Shown: piece by piece, positions 37,905-50,873 of the stretch
Layout: every line of letters starts with the position of its first letter
Numbering within the stretch: position 1 is the first letter of the stretch
Origin: Kudoa neothunni
Lineage: Eukaryota > Cnidaria
DNA: 64,000 nucleotides
Assembly (NCBI GenBank): GCA_964304625.1
Contig: OZ199839.1
Coordinates: 11,098,001 to 11,162,000 of the forward strand
Reading direction: 5' to 3'
Position numbers and translations under genes: made by a program
The notes under the pieces: model-generated
Databases searched by the model: none
Seen by the model: the letters and a program-made list of their open reading frames with translations, nothing else
Told to the model about the DNA's origin: nothing

Positions 37905-38382
37905 TCAAAATTTCACAACTTTAATCTGTTTAAGTTTTTTATTGAGGGGAGTTGGTGCTTCATTCGGTCGGTTTCTTTTGTTACCTATGTCATGTGTTAA
38001 AAGTTGTTCAGCTACCAAAATCAAAATTCCTGTACTTTTCTTGGATATCTTCGTTGGTTTTTCCACATCATCGTCCAGTTGAAGGTTATTCTCAGTGAAA
38101 TTAGATCTATACACGGATTAGTGAGTGTGTGGGTTTATAAATGATTGAATCAATTACTTTTCTAGTAACGACTCATCAAAATCATCCAAAATATCATCGG
38201 CCGACCTGTGACTCTCTCCAGCTTTTCTAATCTTATAAATTCAAAAATTTAATTAGCAACATTTGTATATTCTTGTGTTGATTTAAACGTACTTTAGTCG
38301 AATTGGCTTTTCTTTGTTCTACTAACACGCTCCATGGCGTTGCTTCTTCAAGCTGCTTCTTGTAGGTGGCTATTCTTGGCAT
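37905..38382 (-). CDS. Small charged protein, unknown
   Basis: Four exons (38293-38382, 38158-38231, 38036-38106, 37905-37984) with closing phases give 104 residues. It starts MPRIATYKKQLEEATPW, has an acidic middle (SADDILDDFDESLLEK, then LQLDDD) and a basic end (NKKLKQIKVVKF). There is no signal peptide, membrane segment or enzyme motif; the charge pattern suggests a nuclear or RNA/DNA-associated protein, but that is only a guess. The last intron (51 nt, 37985-38035) has no stop and is a multiple of three, so retaining it would add 17 residues without breaking the frame. The ATG lies 2 nt from an NRF-1-like site. I do not recognise an orthologue. Confidence 0.6.
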
Positions 38383-38384
38383 TC

Positions 38385-38394
38385 TGCGTGCGCA
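38385..38394. promoter_or_regulatory. NRF-1-like motif at the small gene's start
   Basis: TGCGTGCGCA, ending 2 nt before the ATG at 38382. If it is a promoter site, the 5' UTR must be almost nil or the real start lies elsewhere. Confidence 0.35.
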
Positions 38395-39319
38395 TTGTAC
38401 GAGAAATCAAAATTAATATTTTCTGATTATATTCTAAACACAATAAGTGGTACAGTCAGACCATAATATTGATCGGTTTAACTTTTCTGTACGTTCATTA
38501 TTTTTTAATCAATTATATTAATTTTTATGTGCGTCATTTGTTGCGAATTATTTAAATTGATCTTCAATATATATTTTAATGAAATTTTAATTATCTAAAT
38601 GTGGTATTTAAATTTATTGATGTAATCGGCGCGCTCACATAAGAAATGCCCTATAAAAATGCAGTTCCAATGAAAAAATTTAATGATTTAAAAATAATAA
38701 TAATAATAATAATATCCAGATGAGAGTAATTTGTACGGTAAATAAATAATTAAATACAACTAATTCTAAAAAATAAAATTTATATATCAACAAAGCGCAA
38801 TCTTGGAGTTAGGAACACTTTTACGTTTGAAAACATATAGAAAGGGTATTCAGAACAACTCGGGTTGGAACAAAACAAAGAAAATAAACTTAGGAAGAAT
38901 AGCCGTAGAATCAAATTTTGCGACAGTCATCGAAGGAGAAACTCTTATAATTTATCGTATAACAACCAACAAATATTTTACATTTTATGGAAAACAAATA
39001 ATTTTTTACACATATTGGAACATTTTAAATAACAAAAGAATTGTAACTTTTGAAATCCAATTATTTCCAGCGCGTAAATTCCTTGATATGTGTATGAGAA
39101 AAATATTTAATAAATAAATATATAATCTTTATATTAAATATATTAAATATGCAATATTTATTATTGTTTAAGAATTAGTCCAATCGTAAAAAATTTGAAG
39201 TAACTTTTAATTTTTTAAAAATGCTACTAAAAAAAGTTGATTAGTTAGTCTAGTCTAATTTTTGCACAATGATAAACCTGTTTCAAGTAATCTCTTTGGG
39301 ACCATAGAAATGAGCTTGA
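38395..39319. other. Gene-free stretch
   Basis: Contains an (ATA)n run near 38693-38712 and an open frame at 38770-39117 without an ATG, not accepted as a gene. Confidence 0.4.
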
Positions 39320-39480
39320 ATTTGGCCACTCACGTGACTTTTAGTTATAATATTGAGCAATTTTTCAAAATTATTCTTTTAACAACTTAGGTTGAAATGA
39401 TATTGTATAATAACAAATGTTAACACTCAAATTAAATATGTTTTTAAAAGTGCGTGAAATCGTACTTGTGTGCAATTTTT
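39320..39480. mobile_element. Fragment of a Tigger/pogo-type element
   Basis: Similar to the right-hand 180 bp of the element at 55196-56882: shared CACGTGACTTTTAG near 39333 and TTTTTAAAAGTGCGTGAAAT near 39440. The opposite end is not found. Confidence 0.6.
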
Positions 39481-39617
39481 TACCTACCGTATTTAAATTT
39501 AAATTAAATTATTTTACATTCAATAAAACCTATTTTTAAGATTTAAATATTATTTACATATTTAATGTTATTAAAGGAATTTCCTTATCTTATAGAAACT
39601 GTTATATTCGGGCATTA

Positions 39618-39629
39618 TGCGCATGCGTG
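39618..39629. promoter_or_regulatory. NRF-1-like palindrome upstream of POLG
   Basis: TGCGCATGCGTG, one base off the perfect NRF-1 palindrome, 284 bp before the POLG ATG. Confidence 0.4.
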
Positions 39630-39912
39630 CAACGATAAAAAGAGAATCAAATTAACATTTTATGTAATATTGACTTAAAAAATATTAATAATTTGATAAT
39701 AAAAAATTATTATTTTATTAAAATGAATAATAAGAATAGAAATATTTGCATTACCTTTTATATAAATTTCCTGAAAATTTTTTAAACAAAATTATTGGAT
39801 GAGTGATAAGTGTATAATGTGTATGAACAGCTGATTCGACGATATCACAATACCTGTCTATATGATCTTAATATTTATGCGCACCATATTGCAAATAATG
39901 GATTAGTGATAG

Positions 39913-42900
39913 ATGTGGGTGTGCACACGGCGTCAAAAGAACCTCTTAAGATGGTTATCTAATGGAGAAGCTATTGCAACTTTGACAAATCCTAAACAAA
40001 ACATCACCAAAAATGCGGGTGATGCCGGAAATAAGGTCGTATCATCATCCCAAAAGAAGGAGAAAAACCATCATAGACTTGATGAGAACGAACGAGGAAG
40101 ATACAATGCGTTGGGCATCAAAATGTTAAGCAAATCACTCCATCGTCAAGTGTTTGGAAAAGAGGTGGACAAAGAGTATAGAAACAAATTAGAAAAAACA
40201 ATCAACAGCTTACTGACGCATGGATTGCTAAAAGATTCGAATGAACGCATCGATCCAGATATTGAATTTGTTATGCCTAAACTACGCGGAAGATCACTTG
40301 AGGAACATTTCTTCCAAATTGGCAACGAATTCAGCTACCCTTACAAAGCATTAGCAGACGATTTTGTAACTAAAAATGCGGAGGTGTATCCCAAAGAATT
40401 TATCATGCAGAGTGGTTGGACAAGATATTCCACCAAAAATGATGAGCCACCTCAAAAGGTGAAGTACCCTGAAGATCCGATATTGGTTTTCGATGTGGAA
40501 ACATCAGTCACTGCAAACAACATTCCAGTCATGGCCAGCGCATTTTCAAGCGAATATTGGTACAGCTGGGTGAGTCCATTTCTTATGAGTTGCTCCAGTC
40601 CACAGAAACCTGATTTTCATACCCTACCAGGAGAGCTACCGTTGAATGCTTTTATTCCATTTGGCAATCGCACAAACCGTCCTCAACTTATTATTGGTCA
40701 TAATGTGTCATTTGATCGGTCCTACATAGCTGAGGAATACAATCCTCAGCCTGGTCAACGTTATTTCATGGACACACTTAGTCTTCATCAGTGTGTGGGT
40801 GGGTTTGCGACAAGTCAACGCAAACGCGCCAAAACCACACGATTCTTTTTCAAAGACCTAGAAGATGTGTACTTTGAGCAGGTGAACCTTCAAAAGATAG
40901 GTGGCAGAACGAAAGAGAAAAATGCCGAATGGTTGGAATGTGGTTCGTTTGACGATTTGAATTCGCTGGCAATGTTCTATTTGAATCAACCCACCGAGAA
41001 GTCCACAAGAGATATGTTTGTGGGAGGTAGTATGGCGTTGATTAGAGACAACTTTCAAAAGCTGATGAGCTACTGTGCTCATGATGTACTGGTGACATTC
41101 GCTATATTTAAACAGTTGTGGCCTATTTTCCTCCAACATAGTTCAAGCCCAGTTTCGCTGGCCGGAATTCTAATGCTCAGCAAGTGTTACCTTCCTATCA
41201 ATAACAACTGGAAATCGTATGTGAATAGTTCGGATATGGTTTTTGCTAACTATGCCAACGAGATGAGCAACACATTGAAAAAGTGTGCTATTGATACACT
41301 CAAAGAAGGTATGCAATCTTCATCGATAAAAGACAATAATCTCTGGGTTAAACACTTGGATTGGTCGGTTAATTTGCCTCGAGTTAAAAATTACTATCTC
41401 TCAAATCAGCAACATCGGCAAATCAAAGAGAAATCCTCGAAATCAAAACAAATTGCTAAAACTACTCCTAATCAAAATGGCCAGTGGCCAAATTGTAAAG
41501 TACCCGACTTGATTGGTACCGCTAGTGTCAAAAATACATCTATTTGGGCTACCCCAAAGTATTTTTATGCGTCTGCAACACTAACTCTAACACATATTCT
41601 ATAATTGGTTTTATTCGAATAGATGGTATAATAAAGTTGTGGGTATGTTTGATTCGATCGAGAAAACCGGACTCTCACCTGACAATATTGAGACCAAGGA
41701 CCGAATCGTACCATCTATTCTTAAAATGAGTTGGAATGGTTGGCCAATTGTATATAATCGATTGTTGGGTTGGGGCTATTTGCTTCAATCTGAAGCTCTC
41801 ACCAACAACCAAATCAATATCATGGGAGAAGTGGTGACCCCTGACAATGCCACAAAATGGACTCCAACCTATCATGTTTTTGATTTCAAAAAATTCCATG
41901 CATTAAACCTTCGCACAAAAAATGAATTTAATGTGGTGGATTATGATACTACCCCAACCGAAGTCAGAGGGCGTTTTCTATTGGAGCACTTTTTTAATGT
42001 AAACGCCGGTCCTGTAGATGCACTGTTTCTCAGTGAAAATCAACAACCGATAAGATTTGATGATTTTCTTAATATGGTGGCTTTCAAACTTCCTCACTAC
42101 GAAGGTTACGTTTTTGTACCTATTCCTCATCCAGTAATTTTTTTGGGCTCCTCAAAATCTTGTGTCTAATTGTTATGTGATTTTGGTGATAGTCCGGAAT
42201 AAAGAAAACCTGCGGAAATCCGTTGGCTAGAGACTACGCATTGCATGTGTTGAGTGGAAAAATGCTTCCACTCTGTGGAGAAATTGGAATTCGATTTTAT
42301 CAACTTTTCCTTGGTTCTTCCTATTGGCAAAATAATCAAGATCGTATAAAGTGACTACTACAATTTTTGGAAACTTATATATTCATGGTTATTATAGAAA
42401 ACAAATAGTAGGAAGATTCGGAAATGTACTTCCGTTCGATTATAGGGAAGAGTAATTATTATTGATTTGTTTTCGAAAATTACACGAATATTGAATTAGG
42501 CCAGAGCAAGATTCGATAGGAGCGATTGTTCCTAGACTTGTTCCTTGTGGCACTATTACCAGAAGGGCTGTGGAAAGAACTTGGTTGACTGCTAGCAATC
42601 CACAGGTATATCTAAACATTCCAATAAACACTAGCAACAATCAACAATTTTGTAACCAATCAAATGTAGCAAGGAATGATAGGAAGTGAAATGAAATCAG
42701 CCATTCAGGCACCTAAAGGGTTTGTGTTTGTGGGCGCTGATGTAGACAGCGAAGAACTGTGGTTGGCAAGTTTGCTGGGTGATGCAGCAGTGGGTGGTTT
42801 TCATGGATCCACGCCTTTCAGCTATATGAATATTGCTGGAAAAGCGGCCACCAAAACCGATTTACATTCAGTTACTGCTCGTGCGATTGGAATAAGTCGA

Positions 42901-44277
42901 GATTCGGCCAAGGTATTTATTGATTTTTTTGAATCGACGGTGGGTTCCACCCAAAAATTACATTTAAAATCAAATGTAGGTGATCAACTACAGTCGACTA
43001 TATGGAGCCGGACATAAGTTAGCCATAAGTCAAATGTTGTTGTCTGATGCTGAAATCACAGTGAAGGATGCTATAATAAAAGCTTGCTACCTGTTTAATT
43101 TTACCAAAGGTTTAAAAATGTAAGCTAATTGTGAATATTTAGCCTTTACTTATGTCGAATTATTATTGGTTATCGAATTTAGCCTTAAGCTTAATTCCAA
43201 AGGTGTCGCATTGATGAAAGTGTACCAAAGAAAATATCCTCAAGCTGCCCCGCTGCCAACTATAATAACAAAAAAGGTTATTGCACAAATCATGAGAAAA
43301 CTAAATATATCTACGTAATATTAATAAGCTTTTGATAAATTTATTAATATTTTTTAACGAATAGTTCAAAAATCAATAGATATGGCACATTTGTTTGGAA
43401 GGGCGGTAGGTAATTTGGTTAATGAATGACTTTTTTTAAGTTGATTCAATTTTATTAACATCCTGTCCTATTTGTATAGTGAATCAGAAATATTTAATCT
43501 AATTGATCAATTCACTTATGTGGATTTCCCTCGAACTCCTTTTCTCGGGGCTCAAATGTCCAATGGATTGGCTACCTTTTTTACTAAAAATAAAGTAATA
43601 CATATTGTGTGCTGTTTCATCCATTTTTTTGATCTTTGTTTTTTCCAGTTTCGACCATGCAAATTCAACTGGACCATTCAATCGTCAGCAGTTGACTTTT
43701 TGCACACATTCCTTGTGACAGTGTATTGGCTGTTCAGTTTATTACGAATTCCTGCCCGTACGATTATATGTGTTCATGATGAGGTAGGTAGGCTAAACTT
43801 GTTTTATTTTTTTCGCCAATCAAAAGACATATTACCATTGAGTAATCTGTCTAAATTGTGATAAACTAGATACGTTTGATGGTACGCGAAGAAAGAGCTA
43901 TTGAGGCCGCCTTCGCGTTGCACATCGGCAATCTGTTAACCCGTGCTTTGTTTTGTCAAAAGGTTGGAATCAACGATCTTCCACAGGTTATTATTCTATA
44001 TTATGAAAAATCATTTGTGTTTATGTTTTATTTTTGTAGAAAAACGCTTTTTTCGAAAGTGTAGAAGTGGACACTATTATTCGTAAAAAACCCAACGACA
44101 AATGTGTCACTCCCTCCAACCCTGATGGTATGGTCATCAATACAGCATGCGTAAATGGTAACATTTTTTGACTTCTAAAAAATAATTTGTTACACTTCTT
44201 TAGGGAAATCCTACACTATGCCAGATTGTTTGAATATATTGGGAAACGAAGTTTTTCTTAATAAGAAATCGAATTAA
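39913..44277 (+). CDS. POLG: Mitochondrial DNA polymerase gamma, catalytic subunit
   Basis: Fourteen exons (39913-41558, 41623-42115, 42193-42350, 42398-42451, 42500-42605, 42670-42912, 42980-43119, 43183-43314, 43365-43409, 43480-43594, 43649-43783, 43870-43986, 44040-44157, 44204-44277) give 1191 residues, human about 1239. The end of exon 2 could be a few bases earlier. It replicates and proofreads mtDNA. The N-terminus is Arg/Lys-rich ([15 protein letters not shown]), as for matrix import. Exonuclease motifs: VFDVET (192-197), [13 protein letters not shown] (260-272), YCAHDVLVT (387-395). Polymerase motifs: [10 protein letters not shown] (841-850), NYSRLYGAG (903-911), VHDE (1086-1089) followed by IRLMVREE. 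All catalytic acids are visible and no frame offset was needed. Introns are 37-85 nt. The start is the first ATG in the long frame. Confidence 0.95.
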
Positions 44278-45163
44278 TATTTGTTAATAACATTTTTTCT
44301 TTATTGTAGATATTTTATATATAACCTTTTTGTTTTTGAACTAAGTTTTACCGACCAGGTCGTTCTTTAACCTTATGAAAAAGTGAGGTCAATTTAACCA
44401 TGAATCAAACTTAATTTGTCGCCAATTTTTTGGTTGACAAAAAATTGTCAAATTCAGACTATTTTAATAAATTTCTATGGTGATTATATTCTATTTATTT
44501 TTTTAAAAGGAATGGAAGTTTTGTATAAAATTTACTTTCCGATGGTATTGGATCAAATTGACTCCATTTTTTGTAATTTTATTGTCCAATAAAATTACAC
44601 TCTATCGATTATGATATTTTTTTATTCGTATTGATTAAATATTAAGCAAAATATTGCAGAATCTGATATATAAGCTCATCGAACATTGCATAAATTTTGT
44701 TAAGAATAAACATCCATGAAACACATTTTAATCAATTGCTCATTGAGTAAAAAATAGAAATGATAGAATTGACACTGCTAATTTTTTGTAATTTGAAAAC
44801 TGCTATAAAATATTATTTGGAGCAGTCGAATCATTTTTATGAGTATTTTTGCCAATTCAAGCAACGTGTTGATATTTTATTGTAATTTTCATGTGGACGA
44901 AAATAGCTAAGCGACATTTTCTCATTTTGTTGACAGAATAATGGTAATATTGCAGAAGGGCCTTTTCTTGTAAAATCATTTTTTTATCATTTATTTTAAC
45001 GAGCAGTTGATACAATTCTTCGAATCTTTACATCAAGAAAGTATGCCGAGATTTACTCTCGTTGTTAATAATAATTATGAACGACGCAAATACATCCACC
45101 AATGGAAAATCAACTATAAACAATAAAACAATAATTTTCTATCTTCTGTTAAATCTTCTAGCG
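44278..45163. other. 3' flank of POLG, gene-free
   Basis: A+T-rich, nothing recognised. Confidence 0.4.
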
Positions 45164-45759
45164 CATGGGTTCTCAACCAGTGGTAAATTTTATGTGACAC
45201 GGAGTGAATTAAGTGACATCAAAATTAGATAGAGATAATTTTTGCACAATGCGGTTTGTGATTTAATTAAGGATGTCTAAAGAATTATATTATTAGGGAC
45301 TATTAAACTCAATAAGGAGTTTTATGAAATGCTTAAAATGTTTTTAGGAATAATTATTTAACAACTTTTTGTAAAACCACGATCAGTCTCTTTGTTTGAT
45401 GCCTCTTTTATCTTTTATTGATGTAGCTTGATAACAATAATGCTTAAAATGGCTATTTGCATTGTAAATAATATTTAGATGTCATTGGTTTTGATTATTC
45501 TTGACCTCAAAGAGTGAAGGAGTGGGCCAGAAATAATTTTATTTACGAAAATTCAAAAAATTAAATCTATTTACAGCTTTTGAGTAAGAGTTGATGGAAT
45601 TAAAACTTGTCGTTATATAGGTGTACAGGCTTTTTAGGATTAGAATTTACCGTGCAAACAGTCTTAGCCTTAGCAAAACAAGTATAAAACCCTAAAGTAA
45701 ATATGAATTTGGCTTCCAAGATAAGGGGGTAAATTTGACAAAACAGTTGAAAACCCCTG
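45164..45759. mobile_element. hAT MITE family a, copy 2 (596 bp)
   Basis: CATGGGTTCTCAACC at the left and GTTGAAAACCCCTG at the right. Flanked by TTCTAGCG and TTCTAACA, an 8-bp target duplication matching at six positions and fitting the hAT preference NTCTANNN. Non-coding, homologous to 34461-35064. Confidence 0.85.
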
Positions 45760-47097
45760 TTCTAACAGATACAGATATCAACAATTCCTTTTGCCTTAAT
45801 ATAGCACATGTAATTTCATGATTCTTCTTCGTAAATGTCACATCGACTTTTTATGTGTTGTTCCAGTAAACTATAGGATAGTGGGTCTACTTATTTTACA
45901 AAGATCCGATGTAAGCATGTATTTTTCATAAAATAAATACATTGTAGTAAATATTTGTTTTTCATTGAACTGATATGTACACGCTGAATATTCGTAAGTA
46001 TTTCTTAAAAGGATTTTTCTAAGTACAATTAATCGATTTATGGTTATGGTTAAGTTGCAGAATAGGGCCGTAATCCAAATCAACGACAACGGGCAAAAAC
46101 GAATCTGTTAAATATTTTATTACTGAGTATTTATAAGAGTCGAATTTCTAGTGGGGTAACTTCGACAACAGCTATTTGTCGTCAAAATAATGATTACCGT
46201 GATCTGTTATACAGTAACTTACGGGTAGCGCGTAATCAAAAAGGGAAATCAAAACTATTACGCACGACACAAATGCATAAAAACTAATGATATTTTAATT
46301 TTTCTAAAGTTAAATCGAGGAAATATGTTACTTTTGTTATAAAGTTTACAGATTATAAATCAAATTTTCTATATATACGTTAATTTATGTTTTATTGCGA
46401 TATTACGTTCGACCCATAAGTCACTGTATGTCGAACTTCTAGCTCCTCACGATTATTTCAACAGAATGCATCGCCAATTAAGCCGGTTCGAATAAAGGAT
46501 GCTTGATGTGTTCTAAAATTGAAGTTGGAGTACTCTGATTTTGATACATTATCACAATATATCCTTAGCGACTGTCTATTGTATCAATTTCTTCTCTATA
46601 AGAATAAGAATTTTATATTTAATATAAAAATTAGCTAATTAATTATGGCAAATGCATAACATTAATATCAACAAAAATTTATTGGATAAAATTCAGACAT
46701 TGCTGCCGTTAAGTGTTCAAACAATATCACACTAATTTGATTTAAAAAATTTAAGATTAATGTGCGAGCTACAGCTAAAGTAATGGGCCGCTCATACATA
46801 CACATACATTAGTTATTCTACATATTAAAAGGTTCTACAGTATTTGAAATGATTTAATATTATTATTACTCTTTTTAAATAATTTAGAAGCATAATTAGT
46901 ACGAAAAACGAAAAATAAAAAGTCACGCGAGGATCAGTCACACGTACCTTTGTACCTTTTCGTGTTGACTGTGTGATTAAATTAAGCGTTTTCTTTCTTT
47001 TTTTACCATGATTAAACAATTAATAAGTCTGTATAGTTATATAAATGTGGCAGCTAGTTGAAAAATGAAGGATACACATAGACACATGCTGTAGATA
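45760..47097. other. Gene-free stretch
   Basis: A+T-rich with no supported feature. Confidence 0.4.
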
Positions 47098-49112
47098 CAG
47101 TAGTGCCGGGATATTACGCACTTTTTTGGGGCATACCTTTTAGGTGTGTAGTATCCCTGCAGTACGCAGTATCCATGTTCGTGTGCGCGTTATGCCAGAT
47201 AGATAATAATGAGGAGCTGTCATTTGTTGTATTTAAAAATTAAATTTTCTTCCATATATTAATGATAACTCGTAAATATTTAGATAAAGTTTAATGTTAA
47301 ACAAAAAACAACAAATATCAAATAAATATATTAAAATTATTCGAGAATATGTAGATTTATTTAAACAGTCAGCTATTTTATCATTTTTTTACGAACCGTG
47401 TTTTATTTTACAGACGGAGAAATTCAATTTTGCTTTATTTTCTAACACAAGTAAGTCATGAGCAGAAATATTTTCTGTTCATTTATTTAAATGTTCAATG
47501 ACTAGATTAATGGCAAAAATGATGCCAATTTTTTCATAATTTCCATCAGTAAACCGATTTACTCATTACGTCGACTTCAGTATTTATTGAGTTAACATAT
47601 TTATCCTCTGAACCTTTAAATGAAGTAATTTCTTCTATATTAACCCGACCTTCAGTTTGATTTCATTTCATTTCTCTAGGGAATCACGTCCAATCGAAAG
47701 AATAATGCATCCTGATCCGTAATTATTAACAAGAATGATTTTTTAAAACCGTTTTTGGTCGTTTCTTCACCCATTATTTTCCACACTTCTTTCATCGTGT
47801 ACATATCATCAAATTAATCTGGTGGATCATTATTTAAATTTTTATCAAAAATACTAATGGAATTAACTCTGACTTTATTTATCAAATAATTCGTCAGATG
47901 ATTTTTGTAAATGTATTAAAAACTGTTAATACCTCCTTGACCTAGTCATTGTAAATACATAGGTTGTTTCTTGTGGAGTAAAACAGAGTTGCACATTTGG
48001 AACATTTAGCATTTGGTGAGTTGGGAAATTTGTAATAAGTAATATGATTCTCTTACATTAAAAAGTTGTAGCTTCTATACCACCATATATTTGAAAAAAA
48101 AGTCTTCCTTTTTTTAGTGTAATAGGTATGTGAGAGTTCTTTTATTTCACACAAGCATCAAGGTTTTTCATGATTGCAAATTATTAATAAGAGTCTTTTT
48201 TCTGGCATCGAGTAGATCACAACGATTGTTATTTTCTCTTTGGGTTTTATAGAACCGCGCAAGTTTTCCTCCATTTCAAATTTATAACCATACATTAAAT
48301 TTCGCACAGAAATGTAAATTTAAACGATATTTTACCTTTTCTCTGGTAAAATAGTCCAGTTTCATCCAATTAAAAAATATCTTTTCGATCAACTTCATCA
48401 GTTGATCTTTCCATGAAGAAATTATTTCAGGAACAGCATTCCTGAATTCACCTATAAATTTGTTGTTTTCAACTCAATTCTCGAAGAAAATCCTTAAAAA
48501 CAACCTCTATCTGTCTCTACCAATCTTAGCGATTGTGTTTTAACTTCATATGAATAATTGTAAACCTTTTTAATTATATCATCCTGAGAGAGTTCGCTAT
48601 TACGTGATCTCAGTAGCTTAATCCACTCTTACACCTTAGAATCTAAAATGTTTAAATTATTTTGTCTTAAGGTTTCCCAGCTGTGTTCTAGGCGCATAAT
48701 GTTACAATCATTCAGAATATTGTTTATTTAATATTATGCTGTTTAAGGAAGATTTCGATTTTAATTCAAATTTCTCAACGGTTTTAGCGTTTGAGCCACT
48801 AAATTTATTCATATCATCATAATAGTTTATTATTTTAACTCTAACATCTAACTATCGATACCTTCTCTGACTTCTTGATTGCGTATTAACCATGTGGTTG
48901 GATTTAATTGGGGGATTTTTAACGCTTAGAAAGCATGCAGCCAAATTTTCTCTACCCTCGGTCATATTTTCAAAAATAACATCACATGATTCAACATTTT
49001 AAAGTGTTTGTTACTATAGATAACAACATTGTGTATTTTTATTAGGGAACATTGCCATAATAACATCATAAAGTGTGTGGTACCCCTGCTAAGCAATAAC
49101 CCTGCACTACAG
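47098..49112 (-). mobile_element. Tigger/pogo-family DNA transposon, decayed, 2015 bp
   Basis: Terminal inverted repeats CAGTAGTGCCGGGATATT (left) and, on the other strand, CTGTAGTGCAGGGTTATT (right) match at 15 of 18 bases. Both are bordered by TA, the Tc1/mariner-superfamily target duplication. Inside, the minus strand has the DDE_1 motif LDETGLFYQRK near 48335-48370, followed downstream by KITIVVIYSMPEKRLLLIICN, the usual spacing for a Tigger/jerky-type transposase. Many stops interrupt it. A complete-length but dead copy. Confidence 0.85.
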
Positions 49113-49837
49113 TACATAATAATGTGGTTTATAATGATTTCCTCTCTAATTGATAGAAATATAAATGACGCAATGACAATCCCTCCCCAATGATTCAGAA
49201 ACGAATAATGATTGTATTGATCGAAAATTGAGTATTTCAGAGGTGACCTTATTTTATTTAGAAGGGTTTGGCAACTATTTTAAACATCATGGTTCGAAAA
49301 AATGGGAATTAATGTATGATTCTATTCCACATATTCATTCATTTTTAAATCGTAATGTTAAACAAAAAATCATTGTCTTTTCATTGATATTTAAGTTGTA
49401 GCTAGTTCTATATTTAAACATTTTGTGCGCATGCGCAAAATGTATACAGTCCGGCCGGGACCGGTAGTACGTAAAATTCACTCATCCCCCTGGGGATTAT
49501 GTACGACTGATCCATTACTGTAATTACAATCTTTATTCGGTAAATACGACCAATATTCTGAATTTTAACCTTGGTTATATGTACCTAGTTGAGCTTTCAC
49601 ATACACAAAGTTTATTGTTTACACATAAATATTGTGTAGTGTAATAACCTTAATATTATAGTTGGATGTAGTTGTTCCACTTGTTATAAAACGTGTCTTT
49701 ATTATATATTGATTTTATTTAAAAATGTAAAGCAGAAATAAAAACCATCAATCAAGTTGTTGTTATTTACTAAAATGACTCAACTCTTGATAAAAAAGGT
49801 AACATATATAATGGACATACGTTTTAAAAAAATAAAG
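49113..49837. other. Gene-free stretch with a perfect CpG palindrome
   Basis: Contains the perfect NRF-1-like site at 49426 and little else. Confidence 0.4.
49426..49437. promoter_or_regulatory. Perfect NRF-1-like palindrome
   Basis: TGCGCATGCGCA exactly, about 1.5 kb upstream of SMG5. No gene begins close by. Confidence 0.35.
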
Positions 49838-49968
49838 TATAATGAATGGTTGTGTGGGGGGTTCAAACCTGCGAGCCATAATTTGAAAGGCGGCGATGCC
49901 ATACCTCCCTGCTCTCGATTTCGCGCATTTTAACCTGAGTTACAACCCTCATCTAACCGACCATTACA
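49838..49968. repeat. Short dispersed repeat, copy 1
   Basis: About 130 bp, similar to 53873-54007. Both ends carry a TRTAATG motif in inverted orientation. On the minus strand a GGTTTGAACCCC box and an upstream stem resemble a tRNA T-arm, so it may be tRNA-related (SINE) or a foldback MITE. Confidence 0.55.
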
Positions 49969-50199
49969 TAAATTATAAAATAATAAATTAAACTAATCTA
50001 CTTCTTCAAGTTGACGATATTATGTTAATTTAATTTTTTCTTGGCCTAATGTGTTTTAGATTTTTAGTTTAATGATAAATTCACTATCTAACCTTTAACA
50101 TCCATATCGCCATTAATATGTAGCCCCTTGGTTATTATTGTATTCTATAATTGTTGGAAAAACCTTTTGAGAAATTAGGTCTTAAATAATCAAGTTTTT

Positions 50200-50700
50200 T
50201 TATACTGAAATGTTTTCACTCAAAATTTTTAAACTAAAATTATTCATTGAATATTTCATCAATTTCAAGTTCTTTAATAAAACTAACATAATTTCTTTCA
50301 CAGCGATTAAAATACTTTTTAAATCATTTAAGGAGGAATTTTTATGAGATTTTGCTAGAGCTGTTTTCAGAAAAGTTGATCCAATAAGAAAATAAGCCGC
50401 AATATCTTCAAAAGCGTGCAATTATTAAATGAATCAATCTGCATTTTTTAAGTCAAATCATTTAAGAAACCAACTCCAATTTGATCAAATAATAATTATA
50501 TTATTAATCTGAGATTGATCGAACAGTAATAGATACAATTTATTTGAAAAGACAATTTCGAGCGATAAACTGCTCAGTCTCATTTGGATTTTATACAGCT
50601 TATCACAGATATTACTAGTTATTGAGAATTGTACATGATATTGGTTGGGTGAATTTAATCTTGTGGGTGTACGCCTGCGTGTTCTCTTTTTCACTGTAAT
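50200..50700 (-). CDS. Uncharacterised gene head to head with SMG5 (incomplete model)
   Basis: Two coding-like minus-strand blocks: 50555-50694 reading KKRTRRRTPTRLNSPNQYHV...MRLSSLSLEI, and about 50200-50406 reading AAYFLIGSTFLKTALAKSH...SLNDLKSILIAVKE. They would be joined by an intron of about 100-150 nt whose exact borders I could not fix, and a short first exon may lie nearer to 50770. The first block is strongly basic; the second is helical with no membrane signal. The short gap to the SMG5 start, with an NRF-1-like site in between, suggests a shared bidirectional promoter. Family unknown. It could still be a chance pair of open stretches. Confidence 0.35.
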
Positions 50701-50873
50701 ATCTCCTATGTATATTTGATAGATCTAGTTGATTTTTTATAATATATCATAATTAACTATTTCTGATCCATCCCTACAATTTAATCATTACAATTTATAA
50801 ATGATGGCAAAAATTAATTCTAACTGGATATTATTGTACATGAGAACAGTCACTTTCGTTAAATATTGGTCGA

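Noticed and set aside
38770-39117. Open plus-strand frame of about 115 codons
   Set aside because: No ATG at its start, no family signature, no splice partner, and composition like the surrounding A+T-rich DNA.
39900-39915. AG directly before the POLG ATG, as for a trans-splice acceptor
   Set aside because: SMG5, NAPRT, the receptor and the small gene do not show it, so spliced-leader use is not supported here.
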